Source: Chloroherpeton thalassium ATCC 35110 | GTDB taxonomy: Bacteria > Bacteroidota > Chlorobiia > Chlorobiales > Chloroherpetonaceae | Length of the DNA: 64,000 nucleotides | Direction of reading: 5' to 3' | NCBI RefSeq assembly: GCF_000020525.1 | Contig: NC_011026.1 | Coordinates: 2,958,001 to 3,022,000, forward strand | Part shown: positions 47,239-56,801 of the stretch, piece by piece | Position numbering within the stretch: the stretch's first letter is position 1 | Layout: each line of letters starts with the position of its first letter | The notes under the pieces: generated by a model | Databases searched by the model: none | What the model was told of the DNA's origin: nothing | What the model saw: only the letters and a program-made list of their open reading frames with translations | Made by a program: the position numbers and the translations under genes

Positions 47239-48132
47239 TTAATGAATCAACGATCCCAAACGCCCCCAGCGAATGGAGCTAATTTTATCGATCGGATTTA
47301 AAAGGCTGATGTCGGGATTCCAAGACCAAAAGATAATGAGCGCCGAGCCAACGAGATTGCTTTCTGGCATAAAGCCCCAATACCGCCCGTCAAGGCTGTT
47401 GTCCCGATTGTCGCCCATCATAAAATAATAATTTTGCTTAACCTCATAGGTCGCCATGGGTGCCCCATCCACAATCACTTGATTTCCCATTAAACTCACC
47501 GAATGACCTTCATATTCTAAGACATCTTTATATGTGTAAAACGATGCGGCGTTGAGCGTTACGTTATCGCCTCGTTTTGGAATTTTGATGGGGCCGTAAT
47601 AGTCTTTGTTGAAAGAAGAAAATGTTGGAAAAATATTGATGTCGGGATGACCTGGCGGCATCGTGTCGCCAATGAACTTTCCTTCTGGCGGAAACGGCTG
47701 TATTTTTCCATCAACAAAGACCTCTTTATTTTTTATCTCAAGCGTTTGTCCCGCAACGGCGATGCAACGCTTGATGTAATTTACTTCAGGGTCTTTTGGA
47801 AACTTAAACACCACAATGTCGCCATTTTCAACTTCCTTAAACTCGGGAAGCCGCCAACCGAGAAAAGGAATTCTTGCGCCATAAACAAATTTATTGACGA
47901 AAAGAAAATCCCCGGCAAGCAACGTGTTTTCCATTGAGCCAGTGGGAATACGATATGCCTCAATGATAAATGAACGAATAATCGCGGCGGCAATGGCTGC
48001 AAAAATCAGCGCTTCTGCCCATTCACGAGCAGAGTTTTTTGTTGTCGCCTTTTCATTTTTTAGAATATCGGATGACTTTGATTTTTTATTCACTACTGAC
48101 TTATCATCTTTTGCTTTTAAGATACTATCCAC
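47239..48132 (-). CDS. lepB: signal peptidase I
   Basis: A 297-residue serine-lysine protease. A membrane segment lies at about 41-58, the catalytic Ser66 is in IPTGSMENTLL, the catalytic Lys121 in YIKRCIAVAG, and the later MGDNRDNSLDGRYWG box is present. It cleaves signal peptides on the outer face of the inner membrane. A charged 35-residue N-terminal tail precedes the membrane helix. It lies 95 bp after lepA. Confidence 0.96.
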   Translation of the reverse strand: MDSILKAKDDKSVVNKKSKSSDILKNEKATTKNSAREWAEALIFAAIAAAIIRSFIIEAYRIPTGSMENTLLAGDFLFVNKFVYGARIPFLGWRLPEFKEVENGDIVVFKFPKDPEVNYIKRCIAVAGQTLEIKNKEVFVDGKIQPFPPEGKFIGDTMPPGHPDINIFPTFSSFNKDYYGPIKIPKRGDNVTLNAASFYTYKDVLEYEGHSVSLMGNQVIVDGAPMATYEVKQNYYFMMGDNRDNSLDGRYWGFMPESNLVGSALIIFWSWNPDISLLNPIDKISSIRWGRLGSLIH

Positions 48133-48227
48133 GATTGGTGTGGTTTTTAGCTGCTGGGCTTTGTTGAAAAAGAAATGGAAAGCTGCAAGTTTAACGGTTG
48201 CCTGCCGCTAAATCAAGGCACAATTTG

Positions 48228-50048
48228 CTACTCATCCCCGACATTGAGTACAGCCAAAAACGCCTCTTGCGGCACTTCCACGCGCCCGACTTGTTTCATG
48301 CGTTTTTTACCTTCCTTCTGTTTTTCCAAAAGCTTTCTTTTTCGGGAAATGTCGCCGCCATAGCATTTTGCGAGCACGTTTTTGCGCATCGCACTGATGG
48401 TTTCTCGAGCAATCACACGATTGCCGATCGCGGCTTGAATGGCGACCTCATACATTTGGCGCGGAATAATTCCCTTCAGCTTCAAGCACAACTTGCGCCC
48501 CCAATCATAGGCTTTGGAGCGGTGAACAATGGACGAGAGCGCGTCGACCGTTTCGCCGTTAAGCAAAACATCGAGCTTCACCAAATCCGACTCGCGATAA
48601 CCCGCATACTCATAATCCATTGAGGCATAGCCTTTGGAAGTGGATTTCAATTTATCGTGAAAATCAAAAATGATTTCACTAAGCGGGAACTCATAATGCA
48701 AGCTGGCGCGTGTCGGATCAAGATATTTGGTATCTTTATATTCGCCGCGGCGCTCAACGGCAAGCTTCATAATATTGCCGATGTATTCCGTGACGGTAAT
48801 AATTTGCATTTTGATAAACGGCTCTTCAACCAAATTTATTTTTGAAACATCGGGCATCTTGGACGGATTATCGACCAAAATTTCCTCGCCGCCCGTCGTC
48901 CAAATCTTATACTCCACGTTTGGGACAGTGGTGATAATGTTCATATTGTATTCGCGCTCGAGCCGCTCTTGGATAATTTCCATGTGGAGCAAACCCAAAA
49001 ATCCGCAACGAAAACCGAAGCCCAAAGCGGCGGAAGTTTCCGGCGTAAAAATCAGGGAAGCGTCGTTCAGGGAAAGTTTTTCGAGCGAATCGCGCAGGTC
49101 TTCAAACTCGTCGGAATTGACAGGATAAAGCCCGCTAAATACCATCGGCTTAACTTCCATATAACCTGGAAGCGGTTTTTGCGCAGGCCGTTCAGCGCTC
49201 GTCACCGTATCACCGACTTTAGTATCTTTTACATCCTTAATTGAACAAATCAGGTATCCAACATTTCCAGCCGCCAGCACTTCAACCGGTTGCTTTTTCA
49301 TCGAAAGCGTACCGATTTCCTCCGCATAAAACTCTTTATCCGTCGCTAAAAATCTGACTTTTTCACCTTTTCGAAGCGAACCTTCTACAATTCTGATGTA
49401 AGCAATCGCGCCGCGATAAATATCAAATACGGAGTCGAAAATGAGCGCACGAAGCGGCTTTTGCTTCTCGCCGGATGGCGCTGGCACGCGCGCGACAATC
49501 GCTTCCAACACCTCTTCGATGCCGATGCCGCTTTTTGCCGACGCGTGGACAATTTCATCTTCCCGCGAACCAATTAGCTCCACAATTTGAGAACTCACTT
49601 TCGGAATGTCCGCAGAAGGCAAATCTATTTTATTAATGACAGGAATAATTTCCAGACCGGCGTCAATTGCTAAATACAAATTCGCGATGGTTTGTGCTTC
49701 CACACCTTGCGACGCATCCACAACGAGCAACGCGCCTTCGCAAGCAGCCAGTGATCTCGAGACTTCGTAACTAAAATCCACATGGCCAGGCGTATCGATC
49801 AGATTCAACGTGTAGGATTCGCCAGATTGCGCCACATAATTCATTTGAATCGCGTGGCTTTTGATGGTAATACCACGCTCGCGCTCGAGATCCATATCGT
49901 CGAGAAGCTGGTTCATCATTTCGCGCTGTTCGACGGTTTTTGTAACCTCAATCAAGCGATCGGCAAGCGTTGATTTTCCGTGATCGATGTGGGCAATGAT
50001 GCAAAAATTTCGAATTCTGCTCTGGACAGGCTGAGTTGTTTGTGCCAT
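48228..50048 (-). CDS. lepA: elongation factor 4 (LepA)
   Basis: A 606-residue translational GTPase of the usual length: G1 [11 protein letters not shown]3 DTPGHVDF, G4 NKIDLP, then the EF4-specific C-terminal part ([12 protein letters not shown] and [17 protein letters not shown]). It acts on ribosomes stalled or mis-translocated under stress. It is followed by lepB in the common lepA-lepB order. Confidence 0.97.
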   Translation of the reverse strand: MAQTTQPVQSRIRNFCIIAHIDHGKSTLADRLIEVTKTVEQREMMNQLLDDMDLERERGITIKSHAIQMNYVAQSGESYTLNLIDTPGHVDFSYEVSRSLAACEGALLVVDASQGVEAQTIANLYLAIDAGLEIIPVINKIDLPSADIPKVSSQIVELIGSREDEIVHASAKSGIGIEEVLEAIVARVPAPSGEKQKPLRALIFDSVFDIYRGAIAYIRIVEGSLRKGEKVRFLATDKEFYAEEIGTLSMKKQPVEVLAAGNVGYLICSIKDVKDTKVGDTVTSAERPAQKPLPGYMEVKPMVFSGLYPVNSDEFEDLRDSLEKLSLNDASLIFTPETSAALGFGFRCGFLGLLHMEIIQERLEREYNMNIITTVPNVEYKIWTTGGEEILVDNPSKMPDVSKINLVEEPFIKMQIITVTEYIGNIMKLAVERRGEYKDTKYLDPTRASLHYEFPLSEIIFDFHDKLKSTSKGYASMDYEYAGYRESDLVKLDVLLNGETVDALSSIVHRSKAYDWGRKLCLKLKGIIPRQMYEVAIQAAIGNRVIARETISAMRKNVLAKCYGGDISRKRKLLEKQKEGKKRMKQVGRVEVPQEAFLAVLNVGDE

Positions 50049-50208
50049 TGATTTTTCAAAACCTTGTTAAGTACGTATCTGAATTGTAAAGCATTGAATA
50101 TACGATTTTCGCTCAAATACTATGCTATTCCAAGAAAGGGCGTATGGCCGCTTTTTTATGAATCAGACCTGAAGGCCGGAGGCCATTTGAGCCATCGCGG
50201 AATGCGCC

Positions 50209-50649
50209 TTACGGCTTAGCAGCCTGGCCAAAAAGCGATTTAAAGTAAATGGTGCTGGAAAGAAAAAGCGAACCACCCATGCCAAGATAGGGAATAGCCA
50301 GGTATTCTTTGGGGATCATAGAATGGCGCAGCGTAAAGCCGAGAGGAATCATAATGCCGATCATCGCATAACTTTTCCAAGATTGGAAGGCATAAATAGG
50401 CGCGCCGTTCTCAAACGTATTCAGCCGCTTAATATTTTTCTGTGCAACTTTTGAAAGTCCAAATTTAAACGCAGCAAAAGCAATCGCCAGTCCAAAAACA
50501 ATAAAAAGAGACGCTTCCGTCATCTCAATGGGCTGCAACCAAGAAAAAGCCAGTCTGCACAAAAAAGCACCAACAACGCCCCACACGAAACCAGCCAAAC
50601 TAATTAACCACGCTTTGGACACTTTGGGAAACAAATCAGATAAGGTCAT
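50209..50649 (-). CDS. small integral membrane protein of unknown function
   Basis: A 146-residue protein with about four hydrophobic segments (around 14-34, 44-62, 92-108 and 118-136) and a charged loop KVAQKNIKRLN. No family is recognised. Its start lies only 14 bp after the T tract of the tRNA-Gly terminator, so transcription probably depends on read-through or on a promoter overlapping that terminator. It is separated from lepA by 160 bp. Confidence 0.6.
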   Translation of the reverse strand: MTLSDLFPKVSKAWLISLAGFVWGVVGAFLCRLAFSWLQPIEMTEASLFIVFGLAIAFAAFKFGLSKVAQKNIKRLNTFENGAPIYAFQSWKSYAMIGIMIPLGFTLRHSMIPKEYLAIPYLGMGGSLFLSSTIYFKSLFGQAAKP

Positions 50650-50663
50650 ATTCGCAAGACTCT

Positions 50664-50700
50664 AAAAAAATATCGCTCGCAAAAAAGAGCTGCGAGCGAT
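50664..50700 (-). terminator. rho-independent terminator after tRNA-Gly
   Basis: On the minus strand a perfect 10-bp stem (ATCGCTCGCA with its complement), a T-rich loop and a seven-T tract follow the tRNA gene by 14 bp. Confidence 0.9.
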
Positions 50701-50714
50701 AGGTTTGTGTTATG

Positions 50715-50787
50715 AGCGGGAGACGGGACTCGAACCCGCGACATTTTGCTTGGGAAGCAAACACTCTACCAACTGAGTTACACCCGC
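50715..50787 (-). tRNA. tRNA-Gly (CCC)
   Basis: A 73-nt cloverleaf: acceptor GCGGGTG, D arm ACTC...GAGT, anticodon loop TTCCCAA (anticodon CCC), five-nt variable loop and T arm with TTCGAGT. The acceptor stem has one T opposite T mismatch at positions 6-67. CCA is not encoded. Confidence 0.95.
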
Positions 50788-51008
50788 AAATTTATTTTGA
50801 AATTATTATCCTTCTACCTTATTTCCAAATCCATTTCTTTGTGCCAGAAAAAATCACTATCGGCTAAGCCAAAGCATTTTGCTAACGGCGTTGCGACTTT
50901 CTCAATCGTTTTCCTAATATTTGCTATCGCTATTTTTAGAACCCAATAAATTTAGCCTATTATTATAAGTAGGAAAATTTAAACTCTAAATAGCCATCAA
51001 AAAAAAAC

Positions 51009-51455
51009 TTATTGAATCGCCAGACCTAACTTTTTAAGCAATGCTGAAAGCGTTTCCTGCTCTTCAGGCGAAAGCACAGAAACCAGCTTTGTGACATACT
51101 CGGCATGCTCTGGAAATACTTTATTGAAAACACGACGCCCTTTCTTAGTTAATTGGACATGCACGGCGCGCCGATCGCTTTTATCGCGCACACGCTCAAC
51201 TAAGTTTTCCTTTTCCAAATTGTCAATTACGACAGTCATATTTCCACCACTAACCAACATCTTTTTTGAAAGCCCTCCAATGGTCATCGGGCCCAAATGC
51301 CCTAAGCATTCTAAAGCGCCAAATTGCGAAGCGGTCAAGCCATGATGCCGGATGTGCTCAGAAGTGCGTTTGTTAAATACAGCAAAGGCTCTTGCCAGCT
51401 TTACCCACATGCCTAATGCTGATTCAATTTCCGGTCCATATTGCTTATTTTTCAT
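51009..51455 (-). CDS. MarR-family transcriptional regulator
   Basis: A 148-residue winged-helix regulator. The DNA-binding part has LTASQFGALECLGHLGPMTIGGL (helix-turn-helix start), the wing DKSDRRAVHVQLTKKG, and helical dimer-forming ends. MarR proteins usually repress genes until a small aromatic or oxidant ligand binds. It sits alone between two tRNA genes; its target is unknown and may be its own promoter. Confidence 0.9.
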   Translation of the reverse strand: MKNKQYGPEIESALGMWVKLARAFAVFNKRTSEHIRHHGLTASQFGALECLGHLGPMTIGGLSKKMLVSGGNMTVVIDNLEKENLVERVRDKSDRRAVHVQLTKKGRRVFNKVFPEHAEYVTKLVSVLSPEEQETLSALLKKLGLAIQ

Positions 51456-51530
51456 ATCTTGAACGATGTTGCTTAAGAATTCAAAAAATTAATGCGACGA
51501 CTTAGCCTCAAAATTATTTTAGTTCGAAGC

Positions 51531-51558
51531 AAAAAAGCCGAGTTGTGAATTCGGCTTT
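51531..51558 (-). terminator. rho-independent terminator after elongator tRNA-Met
   Basis: On the minus strand an 8-bp stem (AAAGCCGA with TCGGCTTT), 9-nt loop and a six-T tract lie 18 bp after the tRNA. It also separates the tRNA from marR. Confidence 0.88.
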
Positions 51559-51575
51559 CTCATTGTACACGCAAG

Positions 51576-51649
51576 TGGTGAGAGTGGGATTTGAACCCAC
51601 GACCTCAGGGTTATGAATCCTGTGCTCTGACCAACTGAGCTACCTCACC
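51576..51649 (-). tRNA. tRNA-Met (CAT), elongator type
   Basis: A 74-nt cloverleaf with anticodon CAT in loop TTCATAA and a full 7-bp acceptor stem (GGTGAGG/TCTCACC, ending in a G-T pair). It lacks the initiator GGG/CCC anticodon stem. The body resembles elongator tRNA-Met more than the lysidine-modified tRNA-Ile2, but sequence alone cannot fully exclude the latter. CCA is not encoded. Confidence 0.92.
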
Positions 51650-51810
51650 ATTTTGTTAAAGGGCTTCAAATATAGAGAAAAGAACTTTTCAATCAAAATT
51701 CATTTTCACATTTTTCCTACAAATTTTTTTTCATCATTATTCGTTTAATCAATCACACGATCGACTTTGTTTTGTCAGGCAATTTTTACCACCGAAAGCA
51801 CCACACTTTT

Positions 51811-52917
51811 ATGGATTACCGATATTTCAAGTGGAATGAGGATTTGCTCAAAAAAGGAAATTCCTCGTTTGATAAGTTGCTGAAAATTTTCAACCAACTG
51901 CTCATGCAAACCAGCGGCGATGTTGGCGCGGCGCTCAGTTGGCTCACTGAACTCGATAAAGAATACGGCCTCACTGAAAACACAACGGCAGGACTTGGCG
52001 ACTTTATAGAATGGCTTAAAAAAGAAGGTTACTTGGAAGATGCTGCTGAAAAAGGAAGCTTTCAGCTTACCTCCAAAATCACAAAAAAAATCCGCGAAGA
52101 TTCACTTAACCAAATTTTTACGTCGTTAAAAAAAGATAGCTCGCTTGGCAGCCATAAAATTGCAAGTCCGGGGCGCTCGGTTGAACCGCTTCCCGAAACG
52201 CGCGCATGGAAATTTGGCGACAATCTTCAACAAATGGATATTACGTCTACCATCAATAATTCTTTCAAACGCAATGGCATTGACGATTTTTCCCTCAGCG
52301 AAGACGACATAGAAGTTTATGATAATGAGCATCAAACCCAATGCGCCACCGTTTTAATGATCGATGTGTCTCATTCGATGATTCTTTATGGAGAAGATAG
52401 AATCACGCCGGCCAAAACGGTTGCGCTCGCCCTTTCTGAACTCATTCTGACACGCTATCCGAAAGATTCGCTGGAAATACTTCTCTTCGGTGATGAGGCC
52501 TGGCAAATTGACGTGAAGGAATTGCCATTTATTAGCATCGGCCCTTACCACACCAACACAAAAGCCGGTCTTGCTTTAGCTCGCCAATTGCTTCGCCGCA
52601 AACGCTCTCAGAACAAACAGATTTTTATGATTACTGATGGCAAGCCATCTGCCATCAACGAAGGCATCAAAATTTATAAAAACTCATTTGGCTTGGATAG
52701 AAAGATCGTTAATAAAACGCTCGATGAGGCTGTGATTTGCAGAAAAGAAAAAATTGTCATCACCACGTTTATGGTTACAAGCGATCCTTATTTGAAAGGA
52801 TTCGTCGAAGAACTAACGGAGGCGAATCAAGGACGAGCATATTTTAGCGGATTGGATCATTTAGGTGAATTTATGCTCGTAGACTACATTCGCAACCGTC
52901 AGAAACGGGTGAGATAA
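51811..52917 (+). CDS. von Willebrand factor A-domain protein
   Basis: A 368-residue protein from ATG 51811. The N-terminal about 170 residues are helical (LLKIFNQLLMQTSG, LGDFIEWLKKEGYLED). The C-terminal VWA domain has the MIDAS metal site DVSHS at 185-189, a later Thr, and MITDGKPSA. It is paired with the AAA ATPase gene 250 bp downstream; VWA/MoxR-type AAA pairs commonly act as metal-insertion or protein-activation chaperones. No signal peptide is seen. Confidence 0.85.
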   Translation: MDYRYFKWNEDLLKKGNSSFDKLLKIFNQLLMQTSGDVGAALSWLTELDKEYGLTENTTAGLGDFIEWLKKEGYLEDAAEKGSFQLTSKITKKIREDSLNQIFTSLKKDSSLGSHKIASPGRSVEPLPETRAWKFGDNLQQMDITSTINNSFKRNGIDDFSLSEDDIEVYDNEHQTQCATVLMIDVSHSMILYGEDRITPAKTVALALSELILTRYPKDSLEILLFGDEAWQIDVKELPFISIGPYHTNTKAGLALARQLLRRKRSQNKQIFMITDGKPSAINEGIKIYKNSFGLDRKIVNKTLDEAVICRKEKIVITTFMVTSDPYLKGFVEELTEANQGRAYFSGLDHLGEFMLVDYIRNRQKRVR

Positions 52918-52947
52918 GTCAATCATTTTTGTTCAAAAAAAACGAAA

Positions 52948-53022
52948 TCATTCTGAGCGCCTTATGAAGAATCCACAATCTACATGCCATCGCGTGGATG
53001 CTTCATCTTTGTTCAGCTTGAC
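52948..53022. repeat. dispersed-type repeat, copy 1
   Basis: This element starts TCATTCTGAGCG, has a GAAGAATCCA core and a GGATGCTTCATCTTTGTTCAGC end and closes with TTGACA. A second copy follows 13 bp later. The ends are imperfect inverted repeats (TCATTCTGAGC against GCTTGACA side). Very similar intergenic elements are common in many bacterial genomes, including Bacteroidota/Chlorobi. Confidence 0.7.
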
Positions 53023-53035
53023 AGAAAAAAGCATG

Positions 53036-53104
53036 TCATTCTGAGCGTTTAGCGAAGAATCCATACGCCCGCAGGATGGATGCCTCACTTTGTTCAGCTT
53101 GACA
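53036..53104. repeat. dispersed-type repeat, copy 2
   Basis: This is in the same orientation as copy 1 and shares TCATTCTGAGCG, GAAGAATCCA, GGATG.CTCA.TTTGTTCAGCTTGACA. The middle differs. Both lie in the 250-bp gap between the VWA and AAA genes, where the transcript could fold into a hairpin and lower downstream expression. Confidence 0.7.
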
Positions 53105-53166
53105 TTGGCCAATCCGACTCAAGAAATAAAAAGAGCTTTATTTCAGCAGTTCAAACTTATTTGATT

Positions 53167-54660
53167 ATGACCCACCAAAATATGGCTGAGCTTACAAAAG
53201 CAAAAACAATCGGCGATTTAAAAAGCCTTGGCTATCGCGCTCGCTCGGTAAAAGATGAGATTCGCGAGAATTTAATTGCAAAGCTAAAAAACCGCGAGGA
53301 TATCTTTCCGGGCATTATGGGCTATGAGCGAACTGTCATTCCACAACTGCAAAACGCGCTACTTTCCAAGCACGACATCATTTTGCTGGGACTTCGCGGA
53401 CAAGCCAAAACCAAACTCATTCGCATGCTCAGCACGCTCCTGGATGAATTCACGCCGATTATCAAAGGCTCAGAAATCAACGACGATCCGTTCAATCCGC
53501 TTTCAAAATTCGGCAGGGAAAAAGTGCTTCACGAAGGCGACGAGACCGATATCGAATGGCTGCATCGCTCGGAGCGTTACAGCGAAAAACTCGCAACGCC
53601 GGATGTCACGATTGCCGATCTCATCGGCGACATCGATCCGATTAAAGCCGCAACGCACCGCTTAACTTATGCAGATGAAAATGTTATCCATTTCGGCCTG
53701 ATTCCACGCACCAATCGCGGCATTTTCGCCATCAACGAGTTGCCCGATTTGCAGCCGCGCATTCAAGTTGGCCTGCTCAACATCATGCAGGAAAAAGACA
53801 TCCAAATTCGCGGCTTTCAAGTTCGCATTCCGCTCGATATTTTTATCATCTACTCGGCAAATCCTGAAGATTACACCAATCGCGGCAACATCATCACGCC
53901 GCTCAAAGATCGCATTGATTCGCAAATCATCACGCATTATCCCAAAACGGTGGAGATTGGCATTCAAATCACAGAGCGCGAAGCTTGGACAAAGCGCAGT
54001 TCCGCAAAAATTGAAGTGCCGTATTATTTTAAAGAAATTATCGAACACACGGCGTTTGAAGCACGACGCAGCGAATACGTGGATCAAAAATCCGGTGTCT
54101 CGGCGCGATTGACGATTTCCGCCATGGAAAACTTGGTGAGCAACGCTGAGCGCCGCGCGATTCTCAATAACGAATCGGATGCAACGGTTCGCATTTCGGA
54201 CATTTTTTATGCGGTTCCTGCTGTTACGGGAAAAATCGAGCTCGTTTATGAAGGCGAACAAGAAGGCGCTCAAAATGTATCTAAAGTCTTGCTCGGAAAG
54301 GCTATCAACCAAGTTTTCAAAAAATATTGCCCTGATCCGAACAAGAAAGCGCAAGGGAAAAATGTTTATTCGTCGATTATGGATTGGTTTTCAAAAGGAA
54401 ATCAGCTCACCATTCTTGACGACATGAGCTTCGCTGATTATTATACCTTGCTCGACAGTGTAAAAGGCCTAAAAGACCTGGCGCAAAAGCTTCTGAATCC
54501 TCAAGAAAAAACGGAACTCGCCACAGCGATGGAATTTATTTTGGAAGGACTTCATCAAAATTCGATGATTGGAAAAGATGAGTTGGAAGCGTCGCGCTCC
54601 TATTCCGACATGATTGGAAAAATCATGAGCAGTGTTGGGGGCAATCGCTACGAACGTTGA
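53167..54660 (+). CDS. MoxR/ChlI-like AAA ATPase
   Basis: A 497-residue AAA ATPase. The ATG at 53167 is chosen because the upstream frame extension reads through the repeat. Walker A is the variant GLRGQAKT at residues 75-82, and the acidic Walker B-like stretch with FAINELPDLQPRIQ and a SANPEDYTNRG sensor region resemble magnesium-chelatase ChlI/MoxR. It is predicted to work with the VWA protein. It is larger and more divergent than BchI, so it is not called a bacteriochlorophyll subunit. Confidence 0.85.
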   Translation: MTHQNMAELTKAKTIGDLKSLGYRARSVKDEIRENLIAKLKNREDIFPGIMGYERTVIPQLQNALLSKHDIILLGLRGQAKTKLIRMLSTLLDEFTPIIKGSEINDDPFNPLSKFGREKVLHEGDETDIEWLHRSERYSEKLATPDVTIADLIGDIDPIKAATHRLTYADENVIHFGLIPRTNRGIFAINELPDLQPRIQVGLLNIMQEKDIQIRGFQVRIPLDIFIIYSANPEDYTNRGNIITPLKDRIDSQIITHYPKTVEIGIQITEREAWTKRSSAKIEVPYYFKEIIEHTAFEARRSEYVDQKSGVSARLTISAMENLVSNAERRAILNNESDATVRISDIFYAVPAVTGKIELVYEGEQEGAQNVSKVLLGKAINQVFKKYCPDPNKKAQGKNVYSSIMDWFSKGNQLTILDDMSFADYYTLLDSVKGLKDLAQKLLNPQEKTELATAMEFILEGLHQNSMIGKDELEASRSYSDMIGKIMSSVGGNRYER

Positions 54661-54896
54661 TTCTGCCGCCGAACCATTGCGCCATTGTTTATAATGCCTT
54701 TTAGGATTTTTGCGAAACAACGAAAAAACCGTTACTCTTTGAGCTTCTCACTTTTGATTCCTATTTTTATTTGGAAAAACAACTGAGGGATGTTAAAGTT
54801 TTCTCTTAGACTGGCAAGACAGAAAAGAGAGCGGCATTTGCTGAAAGAATAGAAAAGTTGTTTATCAGCGAACATTTACTAAACCACCTGCTTTTT

Positions 54897-55901
54897 ATGG
54901 ACACAGTGCACGTAGGAATTATAGGATTGGGAGTGATCTCGCAAGTGATGCACTTGCCACTGCTCTCAAAATTTGAGAATGTTAAAATTGCAGCTATTTG
55001 CGATAGTGATTACAATAAAGCTCGCTTCTTAGGCGAAAAGTATCACGTTCCGAATGTTTTTCGCGACTATGAAGATTTACTCGCGCTTTCTGAACTTGAT
55101 GCGGTCATTATTGCCACACCAACCAACACTCACCATGATATAGCGATTGCGGCGATTCACGCAAAAAAACATTGCCTCGTGGAAAAACCACTGGCACGAA
55201 CAGCCGACGAAACAAGATCAATTGTGCGTGAGCTGGAAAACACGGACGTGAAGCTGATGGTTGGCATGAACCAGCGCTTTCGCCCGGATGCCATTGTGCT
55301 GAAAAGTTTTATCCATGGCGGTGAAATTGGCGATGTTTTTTACATCAAAGCGGGTTGGCTGCAAAAAAATATGACTGATAGCTCGTGGAAAACTCGCAAA
55401 GAAATTTCTGGTGGCGGCGTTTTCCTGGACTTGGGGATCTTATTGCTCGACTTATCTCTGTGGCTACTGGATTTTCCAAAAGCAACCTGCGTGTCCGCCA
55501 TTCATTTCGACAACACGAAAAAAGGCGTTGAAGATTTTTCAACCGTTTTAATTAAAACAGAAACCGGCTTGGCCATGACAATTGAGACAGGCTGGAACTT
55601 TGATGTTGACCGTGACCTGCTTTATTGCAACGTTTATGGCAACGAAGGATTAGCTCGCGTGAATCCGTTGAAGTTCAACAAAAAAATCCAGGGAAATTTG
55701 GTTAATGTGACACCAGAGCGGATTGGCTCGCATGAAGATATTTTTAAACGCTCTTATTATAATGAACTTAAGCATTTTATTGGCGCGATCACTGGACTAA
55801 ACCCGCTTTCGTCAACTGGAGAGGAAGCCATTGAAAAAATGGCGATTGTTGATGCCATTTATGAATCGGCAAAATTGAACCGTGAAGTATTATTACCTTA
55901 A
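54897..55901 (+). CDS. Gfo/Idh/MocA-family oxidoreductase
   Basis: A 334-residue NAD(P)-dependent oxidoreductase from ATG 54897 (a TTG at 54858 is less likely). It has the Rossmann GIIGLGVISQVMHLPLL motif, the VEKPLA motif that positions substrate and cofactor, and a C-terminal beta-sheet domain. Family members oxidise or reduce sugars, inositols or biliverdin-type compounds. It is 32 bp before the HPt gene. The substrate is not clear. Confidence 0.9.
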   Translation: MDTVHVGIIGLGVISQVMHLPLLSKFENVKIAAICDSDYNKARFLGEKYHVPNVFRDYEDLLALSELDAVIIATPTNTHHDIAIAAIHAKKHCLVEKPLARTADETRSIVRELENTDVKLMVGMNQRFRPDAIVLKSFIHGGEIGDVFYIKAGWLQKNMTDSSWKTRKEISGGGVFLDLGILLLDLSLWLLDFPKATCVSAIHFDNTKKGVEDFSTVLIKTETGLAMTIETGWNFDVDRDLLYCNVYGNEGLARVNPLKFNKKIQGNLVNVTPERIGSHEDIFKRSYYNELKHFIGAITGLNPLSSTGEEAIEKMAIVDAIYESAKLNREVLLP

Positions 55902-55933
55902 TCCCTTTTTTGAAATTATAAAAAACCCGAAGT

Positions 55934-56260
55934 ATGCCACAAAATGCCAAAACGCATGATCGATATCTTATCTATATCGATCAAGATTTCTCGGACATTG
56001 TTCCTGAATTTATCGATTCTGTTTATGAAAACATCAAAGAGATTGAGACTGCGCTTAACGAGAAAGATATGGAAAGTATTTGCCGGATTGGGCACAATTT
56101 AAAAGGGACTGGCGGCGGATATGGCTTTGAACAGCTTAGCACATTTGGAAGTGCAATAGAAGAATCTGGCAAAATTGCCGATATAAATGCCGTTAGCCAA
56201 CTGGTCTCTGAAATCTCAGACTATTTATCGAAAATTAAGATCCAGTATATTGACAGGTAA
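55934..56260 (+). CDS. stand-alone HPt phosphotransfer protein
   Basis: A 108-residue helical protein with one HPt domain: ICRIGHNLKGTGGGYGFEQLS carries the phospho-acceptor His54 and the downstream GGGYGF helix break. It would relay phosphate between a hybrid kinase and a response regulator; none is adjacent. It may share transcription with the oxidoreductase gene 32 bp upstream and is convergent with the UspA gene. Confidence 0.85.
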   Translation: MPQNAKTHDRYLIYIDQDFSDIVPEFIDSVYENIKEIETALNEKDMESICRIGHNLKGTGGGYGFEQLSTFGSAIEESGKIADINAVSQLVSEISDYLSKIKIQYIDR

Positions 56261-56275
56261 TGGAAAACGCTGGCG

Positions 56276-56740
56276 CTACTCATCATCACCATGAATAAAC
56301 TCTTTTTCCCCTGCCTTTACAATTAATACAGGACAAGGTGCTTTTCTGAGAACTGCTTCCGCCACGCTTCCCATCAAAAGTCTTGTAATCCCGGTTCTCC
56401 CATGCGACCCCAAAATAATTAGGTCAACGTCTTGCGACTCAGCTTGCTCGATTATAATATCAGAAGGATGGCCTACCATTACACTTTTTGCTGCCGAAAT
56501 GCCTTTGACTTTTTCTTCCTCAATCAGATTGGATAAATCATCTTCTGCAATTTTTTCAAGGTCTGTTTCAATTGGGATGTATGCGACTGTCATATCCGTT
56601 GCAATAGGACGAGGCTCAACGACATGCAAAAAAATGACATTTGCTTGCATCGAACGAGCAAATTCATTTGCATAACGAACCGCATTTTTTGACACGTCGG
56701 AGAAATCAGTTGGGCAAAGAATTTTTTTGATAGTAAACAT
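56276..56740 (-). CDS. universal stress protein (UspA family)
   Basis: A 154-residue single-domain Usp protein with MFTIKKILCPTDFS at the start and the ATP-binding motif GSHGRTGITRLLMGSVAEAVLRKAPCPVLIVK in its C-terminal half (shown in parts: GSHGRTG, GSVAE). Usp proteins bind ATP or AMP and support survival under stress. A terminator-like hairpin lies between it and the upstream thioredoxin gene, so it is probably transcribed alone. Confidence 0.93.
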   Translation of the reverse strand: MFTIKKILCPTDFSDVSKNAVRYANEFARSMQANVIFLHVVEPRPIATDMTVAYIPIETDLEKIAEDDLSNLIEEEKVKGISAAKSVMVGHPSDIIIEQAESQDVDLIILGSHGRTGITRLLMGSVAEAVLRKAPCPVLIVKAGEKEFIHGDDE

Positions 56741-56801
56741 AGCGATTTGTTAGGTTATGTTTTTTCCCAGAAAAACATAACAAAGATACACTATTTCACC
56801 T

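Noticed and set aside
51576-51649. tRNA-Ile2 with anticodon CAT
   Set aside because: The body sequence fits elongator tRNA-Met better; kept as a minor doubt.
53662-54354. Minus-strand frame opposite the AAA ATPase
   Set aside because: It is antisense to a conserved gene and has no ribosome site.
53167-54660. Magnesium chelatase subunit BchI
   Set aside because: Length, variant Walker A and pairing with a separate VWA protein fit a general MoxR/ChlI-like ATPase better; no pigment genes are nearby.
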